From an uncultured Deferribacterales bacterium (GTDB taxonomy: Bacteria; Chrysiogenota; Deferribacteres; Deferribacterales; Mucispirillaceae), in the NCBI GenBank assembly GCA_947853665.1, contig CANTXF010000002.1, positions 1 through 64,000 on the forward strand: a stretch of DNA of 64,000 nucleotides, given 5' to 3'. A program made the position numbers and the translations under genes. Position 1 is the first letter of the stretch. The number at the start of each line of letters is the position of its first letter. This document shows, piece by piece, positions 44,098-54,143 of the stretch. The notes below the pieces were generated by a model, which saw nothing but the letters and a program-made list of their open reading frames with translations, was not told the origin of the DNA and ran no database searches.

Positions 44098-47000
44098 TCA
44101 ACCTGTTATTTTTTTTAATTGTTCCAGTTCCTTTTCCAGACGGTCGAAAACGGCGCGGATTTCCGCCGCGTCCGCTCCGGAGGAGCATTTTTCGCTTATA
44201 TCTCCGGCAAGGGCGGCGATCCTCTCAAAACCCAGATTGGCTGACGAAATCCGCATACTGCCGGCAATCCGGGCGCAGGCCTGCATATCCCCCTTCATCA
44301 CAGCAATAAACATAGCCTCCGCCTGGCCGGAGGTCAAGCCGTAATACTCGGAAAGTATGCCGGCGATAACCGCTTCGTCCTCCACTCCGGCGGCGCGTCC
44401 GGTTATTTTGTATATCTGCCGGTCGTAAAGAACGCCCCGCTCCTCCGCCTTATCAGCGGCCGAGCCAAGATACCTGGCAAGCACGGCATTTAGCTTTTCG
44501 TTTTCCAGGGGCTTCGCCAGAAAGCCCTCTATGCCGCAGGCGGCGTAAGCCTCCCTGTCCTCTTTGATAACGTTGGCGGTAAGCGCCACTATGGGAGCGT
44601 GGGGAGCGTTTTGCTCCTTCTCTCTTTCAAGAATAAGTTTTGAAGCCGTCATGCCATCCATAACGGGCATGCTTATATCCATAAAAATTATGTCGTAACG
44701 CTTTTTAAGCGCCATATCGGCGGCCTCACGGCCGTTTTCCGCCAGATCCACGTCAAGGCCGTACTTTTTAAGCATTATTTCCACGAGCTTCCTATTTACG
44801 GCGTTATCCTCGGCCACAAGCACGCTGCCGGAATATTTAAACGTTTTAGAGCGGACCCGGCCTGATTTTTCGGCGGGACCGGCCTTATTTATACGGGCGG
44901 CAAGCACGTTCTGTATTTTGGTCAGATTCACCGGCTTAAAAATCACCGCGGTATTTTCCTCTTTTTCAAGGGCTTCGGCTTCCTGCCTGTCCCTGTTTCC
45001 GGCGGCGATAATCTTAAGGGCCGGCGGCAGCTCCGCGGAAACACGCCGGATAAAATCCCTACCCGGAAAATCGCAGCCCAGAAATATAACGGACGCGCCT
45101 GCGCCTTTAAGGCTTTCCGCGTCGGAAAAATAAAAACAGCGGCATCCAAGAGCTTCAAAATATTCTGCTACATAGCCGCGGCATTGGCTTCCCTCGGAGC
45201 GGTATATTGCCACGCCCATATTGTTGAAATCGGGCCTCGGCATATAATCGGCGCTTCCGGCGGCAAAAGAGGCGGTAAAAAAGAATTCGCTGCCCCTGCC
45301 CTCCTCGGAGTAAAGCTGTAACCCCTCGCCCATGAGTTTCGCCAGCTTAGCGCATATGGCAAGCCCCAGGCCGCTTCCGCCGTATTTTCTCGTTACGGAG
45401 CTGTCCGCCTGGGAAAAGGCCTCGAATATGGAAGCCTGCTTTTTAGGGCTTATGCCTATGCCCGTGTCCGATACGGAAAATTTCAGCCTGCACCGGCGGC
45501 CGTCGTACTCAAGGACGGAAACGGCAAGCTTTACGTAGCCTCCGCCGTCGGTAAATTTAACCGCGTTGGAAAGAAGGTTGGAAAGTATCTGTTTAAGCCT
45601 GAGCGGGTCGCCCGTTATGAACCGGGGCATATCCGTATCTATGGCGACGGAAAGCTCCACGCCTTTTTCCTCCGCCTTGGCGGCGTAAAGCTCCGCGACC
45701 TGTTCAAGCTCGCCGTAAGCGTCGAACTCTATGGCTTCGAGAGCCATCTTGCCGCTTTCTATTTTTGAAAAATCAAGTATTTCGTTTATGATCCCCAGCA
45801 GGCTGTCGGCGCTCATATCCACAATGTTAAGGTATTCCATCTGGGCCGCGTCAAGTGGTGTCTGCCTGAGTAGGTTAAGAAACCCTATTATGCCGTTCAG
45901 CGGCGTGCGTATTTCGTGGCTCATGTTGGCAAGAAACTCGCTTTTGGCCTTTTCCGCCACTTCCGCCTTGTCGAGGGCTCTGTAAAGCTCTATCTCGCGT
46001 TTTTTACGGGCCGAAATATCCCTTATCACATAAAGGCTGTTCCAGCGGCCCCTCGTTTTTATCTTAGTAAGGGACACTTCCACCGGGAATATTTCCCCGC
46101 CCTTTTTAACCGCGTATATCTCTATGGTTACGCCGCCCGAGCTTTTATCGAAATCCGCTGCGTATTCCTCCGGTATTACGGTGGGGATCACCGGCCTGCC
46201 GCTCATTTCCTCAAAGGTGTAACCGAACATCCCGGAAACGGAATCGTTCCACAGAACCACGCCTCCGTCGCAGTCCGTCACGATTATGCCGTCCATGGCC
46301 TTAGAAGTAACGGTCTGGAAAAATATATCGTTTTCCCGGAGTATTTCCATCATGGCGAACCTTTCCGTAACGTCTACGCCGACGCACGCCACATAGCCGG
46401 TGCCAGCCCCATTATCCCTCATAACGGAGACGCTCCAGTCTATATATTTTACCTGCCCGTTGTGGTCGCTTTTAATAAATATGCCGGGAGCGCCCGAACC
46501 TTTCCTCGCTTCCTCCACAGCTTTCAGGGCGGATAAGCGGTATTCCTCCGGAACAATGTCCTCAAGACGTCTGCCGAGAATCTGCCCGTAAACGGGGTCA
46601 AGCATACCGGAAGCGCCTTCGTTGACCCTCACTATTATATTATTCCCGTCTATTACGAAAGCCGGGACGTTCTTTATGCTTAAAACCGTTTCGACGAAAT
46701 CCCTTTCGTTTTTGAAATTTTCCTCCGCCGCCCGTCTTTCAGTTATCTCGTCCTCAAGACGCCTGCGGTTTTTCTCCGTTTCGTCGGAATGTCTTTTAAG
46801 GCTTTCCACCATTCCGTTGAAATTTTCCGACAGATCCCTGAACTCGTCGCCGGTATCGACGGTTACCCTGCTTTCCAGATCCCCTCCGGCCACGTCGGAA
46901 AAACCCTTTTTAAGGGCCAGTATCGGCTTAGTAAAGATATAGGCGAAAACGGCGGTTAAAATCAGAACGATAATAAGAACTATAAAAAGCGAACGCCAGA

Positions 47001-48249
47001 AAAGGTTCTTAAGATACCCGGCGGACATCATGGCTTCGCTTTCGTCCATACTCACGACAACGCCCCAGTCGAGACCGGCAGCGTTTACTGGAGCGTAAGC
47101 CATAAGAACGGGCCTGCCCAGATAGTTTTTCGCCGCGAATACGCCCGAAGCTCCGCCGGAAACGCCGCGCTCAACGGCGTCCGGCACCCGCTGTATAAGC
47201 GCCGCAGAGCCGCCCGCGTCTATAAGATGCACGGCGGAAGCGTCAAAACCGGCGTTTTTAAGCCGTTCCAGATAGTAGGCCTTATTTTCGAGCAGCCCTC
47301 TTGGCTCGGAGCGCAGAAAGCCGTCTTTCCCTACGATGCAGGCTTCCCCCGTTTTGCCGAACCCCTCGCTTTCCCATTTGTATCCGCCGGAAAGTATCCT
47401 GTTGAAAACCCCGTCGTCCATAAGGGATATAAAGGCCCCGATGGACTTGCCGCCTTCCCCCGTCACGGGAGATACCATAAACATAACCGGCCTGCCGCCG
47501 GCAGGGCCGTATTTCACGAAATCAAAAAACTTTACGTCTCCCGGAAAGGCCTCCATGGCGAATTTATGCGCCTCTCCGAAAACCGCCGACAGCGGGGCGT
47601 TTTTATATATGTTGCCGCCAAGCTCGTTGCCCAGCCCGAGAGAAAAAACTATATTGCCGTTTTTATCTATAAGCAGTATGTCGGAAAAATTCCAGCGGCG
47701 GTTAAAGTCGTTGAAAAGGCCGGAATATTTTTCCATAATCCCGCCGTAGGCGGCCATGTTTTTCGCGCTTCTTAAAACCTTCCCGGCGTAAGAGCGCTCC
47801 GAGCCCGCCCCGTAGGCGCACCGTACCGCAAGGCCGTTATCGCCCGCCGCAGGGCGGCCCCTGTACGAAGCCCCGGGGCTCCGGGAAATAAACGCGTCCG
47901 AAAAAAGGGAAAAAGAAAAAATATCTTTACGGCATTCTTTCAGCACCCAGGACGGTACACCGGCGGAAACGGATTCGAAGCCGGCCGACAGATCGGCAAG
48001 GGCCGCGTACACCCGCGGAGTTGAGGAAAAAGCCTCCTGAGGGTTGCGTATGGCGGAGATAAAAGTCTCCGTCTGCTGTTTTTTCGTGTTTCTCATGGCG
48101 GAAAGGCTTTCCTTTTTGGCCGCGATGATAAGGTCCCTCGCCCCGTAGTACATCTGCACGCCGGATAAGGATATGGCGACAAGGCCAAGAAAGAGAAAAG
48201 ACAGAAAAAATTTTACCGATATGCCTCTGTAACGGCGCGCCACCAGCAA
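44098..48249 (-). CDS. Hybrid sensor histidine kinase (dCache, HAMP, PAS, kinase, receiver, Hpt-like)
   Basis: This 1,383-residue membrane kinase has a first helix at about 12-30, a periplasmic double Cache sensor to about 415, a second helix and a HAMP domain (about 445-495). Two PAS domains (about 520-760) precede the kinase core, with H-box [16 protein letters not shown]-box [12 protein letters not shown] and G-boxes DTGIGIS and GSGLGLAI. A degenerate receiver-like segment follows (about 1,040-1,150), then a true receiver ([32 protein letters not shown]). The C-terminal Hpt-like helix bundle has glycine (about residue 1,330) where the phosphorylated histidine should be, so its relay role is probably lost. 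Confidence 0.9.
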   Translation of the reverse strand: MLVARRYRGISVKFFLSFLFLGLVAISLSGVQMYYGARDLIIAAKKESLSAMRNTKKQQTETFISAIRNPQEAFSSTPRVYAALADLSAGFESVSAGVPSWVLKECRKDIFSFSLFSDAFISRSPGASYRGRPAAGDNGLAVRCAYGAGSERSYAGKVLRSAKNMAAYGGIMEKYSGLFNDFNRRWNFSDILLIDKNGNIVFSLGLGNELGGNIYKNAPLSAVFGEAHKFAMEAFPGDVKFFDFVKYGPAGGRPVMFMVSPVTGEGGKSIGAFISLMDDGVFNRILSGGYKWESEGFGKTGEACIVGKDGFLRSEPRGLLENKAYYLERLKNAGFDASAVHLIDAGGSAALIQRVPDAVERGVSGGASGVFAAKNYLGRPVLMAYAPVNAAGLDWGVVVSMDESEAMMSAGYLKNLFWRSLFIVLIIVLILTAVFAYIFTKPILALKKGFSDVAGGDLESRVTVDTGDEFRDLSENFNGMVESLKRHSDETEKNRRRLEDEITERRAAEENFKNERDFVETVLSIKNVPAFVIDGNNIIVRVNEGASGMLDPVYGQILGRRLEDIVPEEYRLSALKAVEEARKGSGAPGIFIKSDHNGQVKYIDWSVSVMRDNGAGTGYVACVGVDVTERFAMMEILRENDIFFQTVTSKAMDGIIVTDCDGGVVLWNDSVSGMFGYTFEEMSGRPVIPTVIPEEYAADFDKSSGGVTIEIYAVKKGGEIFPVEVSLTKIKTRGRWNSLYVIRDISARKKREIELYRALDKAEVAEKAKSEFLANMSHEIRTPLNGIIGFLNLLRQTPLDAAQMEYLNIVDMSADSLLGIINEILDFSKIESGKMALEAIEFDAYGELEQVAELYAAKAEEKGVELSVAIDTDMPRFITGDPLRLKQILSNLLSNAVKFTDGGGYVKLAVSVLEYDGRRCRLKFSVSDTGIGISPKKQASIFEAFSQADSSVTRKYGGSGLGLAICAKLAKLMGEGLQLYSEEGRGSEFFFTASFAAGSADYMPRPDFNNMGVAIYRSEGSQCRGYVAEYFEALGCRCFYFSDAESLKGAGASVIFLGCDFPGRDFIRRVSAELPPALKIIAAGNRDRQEAEALEKEENTAVIFKPVNLTKIQNVLAARINKAGPAEKSGRVRSKTFKYSGSVLVAEDNAVNRKLVEIMLKKYGLDVDLAENGREAADMALKKRYDIIFMDISMPVMDGMTASKLILEREKEQNAPHAPIVALTANVIKEDREAYAACGIEGFLAKPLENEKLNAVLARYLGSAADKAEERGVLYDRQIYKITGRAAGVEDEAVIAGILSEYYGLTSGQAEAMFIAVMKGDMQACARIAGSMRISSANLGFERIAALAGDISEKCSSGADAAEIRAVFDRLEKELEQLKKITG

Positions 48250-48630
48250 CCTCGAAAAAACGTTCCGATTTGTTTATTAAAATATTATTATGGAATTAAG
48301 TCAAATATAATAAACGATACGAATAAATTTATCAGCGGGCAGCGCCTGCGGCTCTATCTGGCCCAGGCATAGAGGCGGCTTGCTCCGAAGCGGCGTAAAA
48401 TCTAAACCGGGGCGTCAGGCAGAAAGCCGTTTAAAAGCCGTAAAGCAATGGTCTGCCCCGCCGGAGGGGCTTATTATCAGCGGCGTCTCACGGAGAACAG
48501 CCGCTATAAATATCTTAAATAATTACCCGCGTCAGGAAACGGCGGCCTTTTATACACGGCGGCGATAACAGTGGAAATAAAAACCGCGATGTGAGATAAT
48601 AGTTTCAAGTTGTGCCGTGAGGTAGTTTTT
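48250..48630. other. Non-coding region with inverted repeat-like segments
   Basis: No gene is supported. Bases about 48350-48550 contain GC-rich blocks (AGGCGGCTTGCTCCGAAGCG, CCGCTATAAATATCTTAAAT) that resemble arms of the palindromic intergenic repeat, but the match is partial. Confidence 0.35.
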
Positions 48631-48936
48631 ATGATGACGTATGAAGAATTTGTCCAGGCCATAAGAAATTACATGGAAGCTCCCATGAGCGCCGGGGACA
48701 CGGTCCTTGCGGCCGCTTTCATCATCGCGGGGGCGGCGTTTGCCGTATGGTTCGCCCTTTATCTGCGCAGACTGTATATAAAAAGAAAGGCAAATACCGA
48801 TATGTTCGATACAAGCTTCGCCAAAGACCTTAAGTACCCGGGCTTTTATCCTGGGGGAGCCCCCGAAAACGATGAAGGAGAAGAAAAGAAAAAGCCCGAA
48901 AAAGACAAATGGGGCAACATAAACGACGAATACTAA
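48631..48936 (+). CDS. Small single-pass membrane protein of unknown function
   Basis: This 101-residue protein has one clear membrane helix at about 24-43 (TVLAAAFIIAGAAFAVWFALYL) followed by a basic RRLYIKRK stop-transfer segment and a charged cytoplasmic tail ending in EKDKWGNINDEY. The ATG at 48631 is chosen since GAGG precedes it; a TTG further upstream is less likely. No family is recognised. It stands alone between the hybrid kinase (divergent) and rnpB (convergent). Confidence 0.6.
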   Translation: MMTYEEFVQAIRNYMEAPMSAGDTVLAAAFIIAGAAFAVWFALYLRRLYIKRKANTDMFDTSFAKDLKYPGFYPGGAPENDEGEEKKKPEKDKWGNINDEY

Positions 48937-49013
48937 AAAAACCAGCCCCCGATATATAACCGCCTGAGCGGGCGGGAATTACCGGCGCATTTCAAAGCAG
49001 GCGGGCAAAAAAC

Positions 49014-49371
49014 ACAGGGGGCGCTGTAAGCCGGATTCTGTACCCTTATAAAAGGGCGGCGGCCATTTCTCTAGGAACGCGGTTGCCCGCGTCCTCAAGC
49101 AGCATACCCGCGGAATAAACGGACGGGCCGTCCTTTTTCCGCCTATTCGCCTTGCACCGGATGGGGCTTGTTCTGCCCCGCCCCGTTGCCGGGGCAGGCG
49201 GTGGTCTCTTACTCCGCCTTTTCACCCTTACCGCCGTTTACGGCGGCGGTTCTTTTCTGTAACGCTATCCCCGCCTTTTAAGCGAACCGGCGTTACCGGT
49301 CATCCTGCCCTGCGGTGTCCGGACTTTCCTCCCGTTATATAAAATAACCGGCGGCCGCCCGCGCCCCCTGC
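49014..49371 (-). ncRNA. rnpB: RNase P RNA (class A)
   Basis: The minus strand carries the diagnostic conserved blocks of bacterial RNase P RNA: GGAGGAAAGTCCGGAC near the 5' end and ACAGAATCCGGCTTA near the 3' end, with GGGTGAAAAGGCGG and GCAAGG-type segments between. The 5' and 3' ends pair as P1 (CAGGGGGCGC / GCGCCCCCTG). The length of about 358 nt is normal. It is the catalytic RNA that matures tRNA 5' ends. The transcript is followed by a short T-run. Confidence 0.95.
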
Positions 49372-49377
49372 CCGGAA

Positions 49378-49406
49378 AGTGTAATTTATTTTGCGGCAAA
49401 AAGCAA
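49378..49406 (-). promoter_or_regulatory. Promoter of rnpB
   Basis: On the minus strand TTGCTT and TACACT are separated by 17 bp. The start site would fall about 7 bp further on, matching the predicted 5' end of the RNA. Confidence 0.75.
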
Positions 49407-49489
49407 ACCGAAGCGAAGCCTATGGCAAAGCTTTATTATTGCCAAGAAACCGGCCGGATGGTATAAGTAATATTTTTAAGGAGCGCATA

Positions 49490-50554
49490 ATGGACAAGGG
49501 TTTTTCCATACCGGGCCTGGAAAAGGGAGCGCGCGTGCTTGTGGCAATGTCGGGCGGGGTGGACAGCTCCGTATCCGCCATGATGGTAAAGGAAGCGGGC
49601 TATACTCCCATAGGCCTTACCCTTAAACTGTTCGGGCAAAGCGATCAGGTACTTGAGGACGCTGAAAAAGCAGCTTCCTCCATAGGCATGGAGTGGTATT
49701 CGGCCGATTATTCGGAAGCCTTTTCCCGGGACGTTATAACCCATTTCATAAGAAGCTATAAAATGGGGGAAACTCCCAACCCCTGCTCCCTGTGCAACAG
49801 GACGGCCAAGATAAAATATCTTTTCGACCAGATGCAGCGCCGCGACTGCATCAGGATAGCAACGGGCCATTACGCCCGCACGGAAGAGGCAAACGGCCGG
49901 AAATACATAGCCAAAGCCGCCTTTTCCGGCAAGGACCAATCATATTATCTCTGCCTGGTGGAGCCTTTCCACGCGAATCTGCTCGTATTTCCTCTTGGGG
50001 ACGCGGAAAATAAAGACGAAGTGCGCGCCGCGGCGGCCTCATACGGCCTTACGGCGGCGGAAAAGCCCGACAGCCAGGAAGTATGCTTCCTCCAGGGGCG
50101 GGATTACAGGGATTTTCTGGCGCCCTTTTCCGAAGGCTGGCGCAGAGGGGATTTTATATTCCGAGGAAAGCGTTTAGGCAGAAACAAGGGGCTGCACAAC
50201 TATACGCCGGGCCAGCGCAGAGGGCTTGAAATAAGCCATACGGAACCGCTTTACGTAAAATACGTAAACCCGGAAACCGGGGACGTGCATCTGGGAGAAA
50301 AAAAAGAGGTTTTCGCCCGTGGAGTGCGATTAAGGGAATGTTCCTTTTATCCCGGAGCGCCTCTTATAGGCCGCGTTACCGCCAAGCTGCGGTACAGAAT
50401 GAACGACGAACCCTGTCTTATGGAGCAGGCCCCGGAAGGAAAAGCGAGCCTGCTTTTCGATAAAGGCCAGTTCGCTCCAGCGCCGGGCCAGACGGCGGCC
50501 ATATATATGGGCGGCAGGGTTATAGGCGGCGGGACCATAGACGGTATTTTTTAA
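49490..50554 (+). CDS. mnmA: tRNA-specific 2-thiouridylase
   Basis: The 354-residue enzyme thiolates U34 of tRNA Lys, Glu and Gln. The PP-loop MSGGVDSSV is at about 18-26, the first catalytic cysteine lies in the NPCSLCNRTAKI motif (about 98) and the second in SQEVCFLQG (about 195). A C-terminal beta-barrel domain follows. The ATG at 49490 is chosen because AAGGAG lies just upstream and the product then matches family length; an open frame extends 33 codons further back. It runs divergently from rnpB. Confidence 0.93.
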   Translation: MDKGFSIPGLEKGARVLVAMSGGVDSSVSAMMVKEAGYTPIGLTLKLFGQSDQVLEDAEKAASSIGMEWYSADYSEAFSRDVITHFIRSYKMGETPNPCSLCNRTAKIKYLFDQMQRRDCIRIATGHYARTEEANGRKYIAKAAFSGKDQSYYLCLVEPFHANLLVFPLGDAENKDEVRAAAASYGLTAAEKPDSQEVCFLQGRDYRDFLAPFSEGWRRGDFIFRGKRLGRNKGLHNYTPGQRRGLEISHTEPLYVKYVNPETGDVHLGEKKEVFARGVRLRECSFYPGAPLIGRVTAKLRYRMNDEPCLMEQAPEGKASLLFDKGQFAPAPGQTAAIYMGGRVIGGGTIDGIF

Positions 50555-50556
50555 CG

Positions 50557-50787
50557 TAGCTATACCTTTACGCAGATCGATGTAAAGTTACGGAAGGTAT
50601 TTATAATACGGCGGCTTGCTCATATCAACGGATAATAATACTAAAAGCCTCTGGCAAGGCGCTGTCTGAAGGGGCAATGCCCTTTTAGTCTGCCTTTGCC
50701 GCGCAAGCATTATTATGAATAGTTTTGACGATGCGTAGCATTATTATGATTATTTTCCATAACTGTCCGCGTTAAGGGGCAGCCGCC
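50557..50787. repeat. Palindromic intergenic repeat, copy C
   Basis: About 231 bp with inverted ends (TAGCTATACCTTTACGCAGAT on the left; the right end, AACTGTCCGCGTTAAGGGGC, matches when reverse-complemented). The interior CTGGCAAGGCGCTGTCTGAA and GGGGCAATGCCCCTTTT-like blocks are shared with copies A and B. It fills the mnmA-yajQ gap and starts 2 bp after the mnmA stop, where it may also act as terminator. Confidence 0.75.
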
Positions 50788-50823
50788 TTTTTTAAAAATA
50801 AAACCATAACGGAGGTACTGTAA

Positions 50824-51315
50824 ATGCCATCTTTCGACACGGTAAGCGAGGTGGACGTTCAGGAAATGGACAACGCCGTAAACAATATGAAAAAAGAAAT
50901 ATCCTCGCGTTTCGATTTTAAAAATTCCAATACGGAGGTGGAGCTTAATAAAAAGGATAAAACCATAAAAATGCTCACCACCGACGACATGAAGATGAAC
51001 ATGATGCGGGAAATGCTCATATCCGCCGTAACAAAACGCGGGGTGGATTCCAGATGCCTCGATTTCGGCGAAACGGAAAAGGCCGGAGGCGCCATGCTCC
51101 GCAGGATAATAAAAATAAAGGAAGGCATAGACAAGGAAACCGCCAAAAAGATAACCTCCGCCATAAAGGAAAGCAAGCTGAAAGTGCAGGCATCCATAAT
51201 GGATGAAAAGGTAAGGGTCCAGGGCAAAAAGATAGACGACCTGCAGGAAGTGATAAAGCTCCTGAAAGGGCTGGACCTGCCCCTTGCGTTACAGTTCGTA
51301 AATATGAAAAGCTGA
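50824..51315 (+). CDS. yajQ: YajQ-family cyclic di-GMP-binding protein
   Basis: The 163-residue protein has the normal length and blocks of the YajQ/DUF520 family: PSFDTVSEVD at the N-terminus, SRFDFKNSNTEVELN (about 29), GGAMLRRIIKIKEGID (about 88) and the C-terminal KVQASIMDEKVRVQGKKIDDLQEVI block. It has two ferredoxin-like folds. Members bind nucleotides, and some bind cyclic di-GMP as effectors; this has been shown only in some species. A GGAGG site precedes the ATG. It is followed by a GC-rich hairpin shared with the convergent nos operon. Confidence 0.93.
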   Translation: MPSFDTVSEVDVQEMDNAVNNMKKEISSRFDFKNSNTEVELNKKDKTIKMLTTDDMKMNMMREMLISAVTKRGVDSRCLDFGETEKAGGAMLRRIIKIKEGIDKETAKKITSAIKESKLKVQASIMDEKVRVQGKKIDDLQEVIKLLKGLDLPLALQFVNMKS

Positions 51316-51352
51316 TTTTCGCGGCGGCAAAAAACAAAAAAACAGGGCCTTA

Positions 51353-51380
51353 AACCGGCCGCAGGGACTTGCGGCCGGTT
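51353..51380. terminator. Hairpin between convergent yajQ and nosY
   Basis: A 10-bp perfect stem (AACCGGCCGC / GCGGCCGGTT) with an 8-nt loop sits 7 bp from the nosY stop. In the minus direction a T-rich stretch follows after a short gap, so it probably ends the nos transcript. Confidence 0.65.
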
Positions 51381-51386
51381 ATAATC

Positions 51387-52214
51387 CTATACAAGATCGC
51401 TTTTCTTAAAGAAAACGTAACCCATAACGGCGAATATCACGCCCAAAACAGCCGGATAAACAAGCGAATATACGGCGCAGCCGGACCGGCCGAGAGTATC
51501 CAGTATAAAATATGAAGCCGGGCCGGTAACGGAAAGCACCGGGTCGAAAAGGCATATCGCTCCTATTCTGAAAACCTGCACGGGGTTAAGCATAGCGGCG
51601 GCGAATATTACGTTTTCCGGCATCATGCTTTTTATCATGAACCCTATCAACGCTATATCTATAAAAGCTATAAGAAAGAGCCACACGAAAAAAGCGGCTC
51701 CCACGGCAAGCTCCTGGCTTCTGACCCATGAGGATATAAAAAAGCCCACCCCGAGAAAGGCAAGCGCGCTGCACACAAGAAGCCCGGCGTAAAGCAGAAA
51801 GAGCCCCGCGGGAATATCCGCCCCCTTTACGGCGCCTATTATGAGAGCAAGCAGCATGGAAAGGATAAGAGGCGCGGACACAACTATAAAACGGCCCAGA
51901 AACTTGCCGAAATAATACGACCTCAGGGACACGGGGAAGGAAAGCAGATATTCCAGCACGTTGCTTTCCCTGTCTCCAGAAATGGTGCGCACCGTGGTAA
52001 CGAGAACGAACACGGGCATTATTATATTGCAGGCCTGTATAAAAACCAGAAGCCCCCGCGTAAGGCCCGTAAACCCCATAACGCGGCCCTCCGCCACGCC
52101 GGACATGAAAATCATGGCCGTCATTATCATAAAAACGGCGGCGTACCCCATAAACCAGCGGGACCGCAGGGAGCCCAGCAGATCAAGCCTCAGCACAAGG
52201 AGCATATCTTTCAT
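51387..52214 (-). CDS. nosY: Nitrous oxide reductase maturation ABC permease NosY
   Basis: The 275-residue permease has about six membrane helices and the family blocks RSRWFMGYA (about 17), GLTRGLLVFIQACNIIMPVFVLV (about 49-71) and SGDRESNVLEYLLSFPVS (about 80-97). It forms the NosDFY complex with NosF and NosD that supports assembly of the copper-sulfide CuZ site of NosZ. It overlaps nosL by 4 bp and is the last gene of the nos cluster. In the Wolinella arrangement nosY precedes nosL; here the order is reversed. Confidence 0.92.
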   Translation of the reverse strand: MKDMLLVLRLDLLGSLRSRWFMGYAAVFMIMTAMIFMSGVAEGRVMGFTGLTRGLLVFIQACNIIMPVFVLVTTVRTISGDRESNVLEYLLSFPVSLRSYYFGKFLGRFIVVSAPLILSMLLALIIGAVKGADIPAGLFLLYAGLLVCSALAFLGVGFFISSWVRSQELAVGAAFFVWLFLIAFIDIALIGFMIKSMMPENVIFAAAMLNPVQVFRIGAICLFDPVLSVTGPASYFILDTLGRSGCAVYSLVYPAVLGVIFAVMGYVFFKKSDLV

Positions 52215-52693
52215 TTCAGCTCCGTTACGCCGGATTTTTTCATGGCCCGCTCGTTTTTTATATCGAGAAAGAGCTGCACGGCCTGCTCGTAGGTTAATAT
52301 TTCCTTGCCCTCCGGCACGGCGCTTTCATCGGAAAAGGCCCCTACCCCGAAAGACATTGGGGTCACGAAGGGGCGGGCAAGCACAGCCTTCCTGCCGCTA
52401 AGCCATTTGCCGCTTACCGCGTCGGTAAAATACACCACGGCCCCGTCTTTCCATGCGAAGCCTTTTTCCTCAAGCCATAAAAGGGCGCAGCCCAAATCGT
52501 CGAAAAAGAAATGCTCCCCCGTTTCCGGGTTTACTATCTGGGCGGAATGCAGCCTGTCGCTTACCTGCATCACGCAGCGCTCGCATACTTCCCTGTCGAA
52601 TTTTACTTCCGCAGGCTCCAGACTTACGGAGCTTTTGCAGCCCGCGGCAAGGAACACAACAGCCGCTGCCGCGGCGAATCTAAATTTCTTCAT
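52211..52693 (-). CDS. nosL: NosL copper chaperone lipoprotein
   Basis: The 160-residue lipoprotein has a signal ending in a lipobox (VVFLAAGC, Cys at about 19). The NosL fold follows, with the CERCVMQVSD copper-binding motif (about 37) and the EHFFFDDLGCALLWLEEKG block. It is thought to deliver Cu(I) for CuZ assembly. It overlaps nosF by 14 bp upstream and nosY by 4 bp downstream. Confidence 0.93.
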   Translation of the reverse strand: MKKFRFAAAAAVVFLAAGCKSSVSLEPAEVKFDREVCERCVMQVSDRLHSAQIVNPETGEHFFFDDLGCALLWLEEKGFAWKDGAVVYFTDAVSGKWLSGRKAVLARPFVTPMSFGVGAFSDESAVPEGKEILTYEQAVQLFLDIKNERAMKKSGVTELK

Positions 52694-53318
52694 CCTTTAC
52701 TACCCTCCCCATGTCAAGCTCCACGGCCCGCGAAGCAAGCCCTGAAAATTCTTCCAGCCTGTGGCTGATAAAAATAAAAGTACGGCCTCCTCCCGCCTCA
52801 TCCAGCAGGGCGCGGAAAGTCCCCCGCCCTTTTATATCCAGATTGGCCGTAGGCTCGTCGAATATTATGGTTTTCGTACCTCTTGCGAAAGCAACGCTTA
52901 TAAGCACCTTCTGCTTCATCCCGCCGGACAGCTTGTGGAAAGCCTTGCCCATGTGGGGCTCTATATCAAGCTCCAGCCTGCGGCAGTTTTCCGCTACGGT
53001 TTTTTTATCGAAGCCGGATATTCCGGCGGAATAATCTATAAGCTCGCCTATGGTAAATTTGAGAGGCGGCGGAAGCTGGGGCACGAAGCTGACGCTTTTA
53101 AGGGCGGAAACCCTGTCCTGCCAGGGAGATACGCCGTCTATGGAAACGGAGCCGGATGAAGGCATATATTCTCCGAGGATACAGCGGATAAGCGTCGTTT
53201 TTCCGGCGCCGTTCCTGCCCATGAGCATAAGCTTTTCGCCGTCCCCCACGGACAGATTGACCCCGTTCAGGACTTCCTGCCCTTTAAAGGATTTACGCAG
53301 TTCTTTCACGATTATCAT
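52680..53318 (-). CDS. nosF: Nitrous oxide reductase maturation ABC ATPase NosF
   Basis: The 212-residue ATPase has intact Walker A (GRNGAGKTT), signature (LSGGMKQKV), Walker B (IIFDEPTANLD) and switch histidine (SHRLEE). It powers the NosDFY complex. It is somewhat shorter than the roughly 300-residue NosF of clade I denitrifiers, lacking much of the C-terminal extension, which fits the clade II type. It follows nosH by 4 bp. Confidence 0.92.
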   Translation of the reverse strand: MIIVKELRKSFKGQEVLNGVNLSVGDGEKLMLMGRNGAGKTTLIRCILGEYMPSSGSVSIDGVSPWQDRVSALKSVSFVPQLPPPLKFTIGELIDYSAGISGFDKKTVAENCRRLELDIEPHMGKAFHKLSGGMKQKVLISVAFARGTKTIIFDEPTANLDIKGRGTFRALLDEAGGGRTFIFISHRLEEFSGLASRAVELDMGRVVKDEEI

Positions 53319-53322
53319 AATT

Positions 53323-54132
53323 TCACACCAGATTTTTAAAACGGCTTACGTAGCTCATGGAGCCTTTAGGGCAGGCCTCTATGCATCTGCCGCATAAAAT
53401 GCAGGCGGAGCCTTTTATATAGACGGGCTTGCCCTCCTCCGTTTTCATGTTTTTAAAATTCAGTATGGAAGGCTCTATACAGACGGAAGCGCACCTGCCG
53501 CAGTTATCGCAGTCCCCGTCGCGGGCTATCCTGCCGACGGAGACGTAATTAAGCAGGCCGTAGGCCGAGCCTATCGGGCAAACGCTCCTGCACCAGAAAC
53601 GGCGGGCGAAAAAAACCTCCGCAAGAAACACCAGAAGAACCCATATCCCGGCGGCGCCGGCCCCGTATATGAGAAAACGGCTCAATATACCAACCACGTT
53701 GAAGATCTCGAACACAAGAAGCCCGGTAACGACGGAAAGCCCGGCCCACAAAGCGAAAAACCAGTACCTGCCAACGGGAAGCGAAAGACCGCCTTTTATT
53801 ATTTTCTTTCTCACGAGGAAAAAATGCAGTTTTTCCCCCAGCTCGCTTAAAAGCCCGTACGGGCACACCCAGGAGCAGAACGCCCTGCCGCCTGCGGCCA
53901 GATAAAAAAGAACGATCGTAACAGTGCCTATTATCAGGTTGGCCGGAACGGAATTGTGGGCCGCTATTACCTGAAGCGTAACGAACGGGTCTATAAGGTG
54001 AAAGCCTATGAACCGGGAGCCGGAAAGGGAGCCTTCGAGTATCTGTATATCCGCCCTGTACGATATTATAAAAAACAGGGAGACAAATATTACCGAAATG
54101 CGCCTCAAAGGGGTTATCCAGCGTTTTTTCAT
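53323..54132 (-). CDS. nosH: NosH, NapH-like membrane Fe-S protein
   Basis: The 269-residue quinol-oxidising-type membrane protein has four or more helices and the CSWVCPYGLLSE and CRSVCPIGSAYG cysteine motifs facing the cytoplasm. Two C-terminal [4Fe-4S] ferredoxin motifs follow (CDNCGRCASVC and CILCGRCIEACP). With the ferredoxin-like NosG and the NosC cytochromes it is thought to carry electrons from menaquinol toward NosZ in clade II organisms. It lies between nosC2 and nosF. Confidence 0.9.
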   Translation of the reverse strand: MKKRWITPLRRISVIFVSLFFIISYRADIQILEGSLSGSRFIGFHLIDPFVTLQVIAAHNSVPANLIIGTVTIVLFYLAAGGRAFCSWVCPYGLLSELGEKLHFFLVRKKIIKGGLSLPVGRYWFFALWAGLSVVTGLLVFEIFNVVGILSRFLIYGAGAAGIWVLLVFLAEVFFARRFWCRSVCPIGSAYGLLNYVSVGRIARDGDCDNCGRCASVCIEPSILNFKNMKTEEGKPVYIKGSACILCGRCIEACPKGSMSYVSRFKNLV

Positions 54133-54143
54133 GGAAGCCGCCG

